Below are positions 62,855-64,000 of a stretch of DNA of 64,000 bases, one piece after another. The translations under genes and the position numbers were made by a program. Source of the stretch: Streptomyces sp. DI166. Lineage in GTDB: Bacteria; Actinomycetota; Actinomycetes; Streptomycetales; Streptomycetaceae. The notes beneath the pieces are model-generated. The model saw only the letters and a list, made by a program, of their open reading frames with translations, had not been told where the DNA came from and made no database searches. Every line of letters begins with the position of its first letter. Position 1 is the first letter of the stretch. Location of the stretch: the NCBI RefSeq assembly GCF_900091315.1, contig NZ_FLSP01000039.1, positions 1-64,000 on the forward strand, written 5' to 3'.

Positions 62855-63141
62855 CGGGCTCCCCCCTCCTGCACGACGGCCGAGCGGCTCGTCGTACGGC
62901 GGCGACCGGGCGGGAGGGCCTCGGACGCGCGCGTCGGTCCCGCCACGAGGTCCAGGACGTCGATGCCGTAGTGGGCGGCGACCGCGTCGCAGTCCGCGAG
63001 ACTCCACACCGCGGTGCCGGACTGACGTCGGCTCACCTGGGCCTGGCTCACGCCGAGCGCGGCGGCGAGTTCCGTCTGTGTCTCCCCGGTCGCGTGCAGC
63101 AGCGCGGCCACCGCGGACCGTACCCGATCATCCAGACTCAT
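62851..63141 (-). CDS. XRE-family small transcriptional regulator
   Basis: About 96 residues. One helix-turn-helix: LLHATGETQTELAAALGVSQAQVSRRQSGTAVWSLADCDAVAAHYGIDVLDLVAG (about 13-68), then a basic tail (GRRRTTSRSAVVQ). ATG 63141, or GTG 63147. It overlaps the Tap-like start by 4 nt (62851-62854) and so heads the operon XRE-Tap-like-Tpg-like. It probably sets the expression or copy level of the replication-type genes. Confidence 0.85.
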   Translation of the reverse strand: MSLDDRVRSAVAALLHATGETQTELAAALGVSQAQVSRRQSGTAVWSLADCDAVAAHYGIDVLDLVAGPTRASEALPPGRRRTTSRSAVVQEGGAR

Positions 63142-63318
63142 ACTCACAGCAGCGACTTTACCCCGTACACCTCATGCCTCATGCGCATAGCGCATGACGA
63201 CACGTCGGCATGTCCGGGCGTCCCCGGCCGACTCACCGACGCGCCCGTACACGCGCCGATGAACTTTCGGGGCCACGCTGGTCTGTACATCGGACACCCA
63301 CGGAGGGAAGGCCGGCCC

Positions 63319-63885
63319 ATGCGGAAACTGATCTACGGCATGAATCTGGCTCTGGACGGCTACATCGCCGCGCCCGGCGACGACATCAACTTCAGCGGGC
63401 CGCCGAGCCCGGAGCTGTTCGAGTTCTGGCTCGGCTACGAGAAGGCGAGTGACCTGACGCTGTACGGGCGCAAGCTGTGGGAGACGATGAGCTCCTACTG
63501 GCCGACCGGGGAACAGCAGCCCGGCACCGGCCCCGCGGAGGCCGAGTTCGCGCGGAACTGGCGGGACATGCCGAAGGTGGTGTTCTCCTCGACGCTCGAC
63601 GAGGTCGGCTGGAACGCCCGCCTCGTCAGGGGCGACGCGGTCGCCGAGATCACCCGGCTCAAGGCCGGGGACGGCGGCCCGATGACCATCGGCGGCGCGA
63701 CACTCGCGGGGGCCGCCATGCGCGCCGGGCTGATCGACGAGTACGTGGTCGCCACGTATCCGGTTCTGGTGGGCGGCGGCACTCCGTTCTTCAGCCGGCT
63801 CGACAGCTGGGTGAATCTGAATCTGCTGGAGACACGGACATTTCCCGGTGGCGTGGTCGTGAGTACGTACGAGACGAAGCGTTGA
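63319..63885 (+). CDS. Dihydrofolate reductase family protein (RibD C-terminal-like)
   Basis: 188 residues of DHFR-like Rossmann fold: RKLIYGMNLALDGYIAAPGDDINFSG at the start, LTLYGRKLWETMSSYWP, KVVFSSTLDEVGWNARLV, GGPMTIGGATLAGAAMRAGLIDEYVVATYPVLVGGGTPFF. The family binds NADPH and reduces deazaflavin or pterin-like substrates; true DHFR residues are absent. ATG 63319 is preceded by GGAGGGAAGG. It is divergent from the XRE-Tap-like operon and followed by a strong hairpin. Confidence 0.9.
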   Translation: MRKLIYGMNLALDGYIAAPGDDINFSGPPSPELFEFWLGYEKASDLTLYGRKLWETMSSYWPTGEQQPGTGPAEAEFARNWRDMPKVVFSSTLDEVGWNARLVRGDAVAEITRLKAGDGGPMTIGGATLAGAAMRAGLIDEYVVATYPVLVGGGTPFFSRLDSWVNLNLLETRTFPGGVVVSTYETKR

Positions 63886-63916
63886 AGGAAGCGCTCGGCT
63901 GAGAAGATTTCCATGT

Positions 63917-63942
63917 CACACGCACGTCGCGGCGTGCGTGTG
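63917..63942 (+). terminator. 10-bp perfect hairpin after the DHFR-family gene
   Basis: CACACGCACG (63917-63926), TCGCGG, CGTGCGTGTG (63933-63942). After it, 63943-64000 is A/T-richer and promoter-like, with a short frame from ATG 63973 (MNLCAPDGN) running off the window; it probably belongs to the next locus, but nothing can be identified. Confidence 0.65.
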
Positions 63943-64000
63943 CTACTGTTCTCGTATTGCAGTTGTGGTACCCATGAACCTATGTGCGCCTGACGGGAAT

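Noticed and set aside
1..64000. CRISPR arrays, tRNA genes and insertion sequences
   Set aside because: No regularly spaced repeats with unique spacers, no cloverleaf sequences and no transposase or terminal inverted repeats were found by reading; the tandem repeats seen are all in coding regions.

Overview
The window is high-GC (about 70-73%) actinobacterial chromosome with the codon use, GTG starts, 4-nt ATGA overlaps and gene families of a Streptomyces species. Examples are the HSP18 regulator/hsp18 pair, Holin-X/DUF3618 membrane proteins, the BtrH-like protein, an OsdR/DevR-type regulator with a nar operon, and a terminal-protein-like replication operon. No tRNA, rRNA, CRISPR array or complete insertion sequence was seen.

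Layout. (1) 0-20 kb, general and stress genes: a divergent hsp18 and regulator locus with two operator-like dyads, two DUF2267 paralogues, a glutamine amidotransferase, a histone-H1-like winged-helix protein, a BtrH-like protein, a large secreted PA14/propeller/CBM/3-keto-glycoside-hydrolase protein, membrane-stress genes, an uncharacterised wHTH/coiled-coil/ATP-grasp module beside an MFS exporter, an ArsR regulator and several stand-alone enzymes. (2) 21-45 kb, a coherent hypoxia and nitrogen-oxide island: hemerythrin and NarK, Acg-type nitroreductase, CopD-like membrane protein, a membrane-cupredoxin-NirK fusion, radical SAM/SPASM enzyme, hemerythrin-DUF2249, narGHJI plus VKOR, a DevR/DosR-type response regulator, CBS-BON protein, AdhE and flavohaemoglobin. 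Six matching dyads of the form GGG(C/A)C-N4-G(G/T)CCC lie in front of its transcription units, which suggests that the regulator encoded inside the island controls them. A methyltransferase-cupin pair inside the island is preceded by a DmdR/IdeR-type iron box instead. (3) 45-60 kb, mixed accessory genes: an N-terminally shortened histidine kinase, LysR and a divergent cysteine-desulfurase-like gene, HEAT and MerR-HEAT genes, a secreted phosphatase/nuclease, a Rieske FAD oxidoreductase, a tightly coupled methyltransferase-CDGSH-haem-oxygenase-like diiron enzyme operon, another LysR with an acetyltransferase, and a nucleotidyltransferase-methyltransferase fusion. (4) 60.7-63.2 kb: a three-gene operon (XRE regulator, Tap-like telomere/polymerase-like protein, small HTH Tpg-like protein) that looks like a divergent linear-replicon end-replication module.

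How it fits together. In the 21-45 kb island, NarK would exchange nitrate and nitrite, NarGHI would respire nitrate on menaquinol (with VKOR alongside), and the NirK-like fusion would reduce nitrite to NO. Hmp and the hemerythrin proteins would handle NO and O2, AdhE would dispose of reductant, and DevR would switch the set on under hypoxia or NO. The function of the newer-looking modules (MTase-CDGSH-HDO; wHTH-coiled coil-ATP-grasp; Tap/Tpg-like) is inferred from domains and order only.
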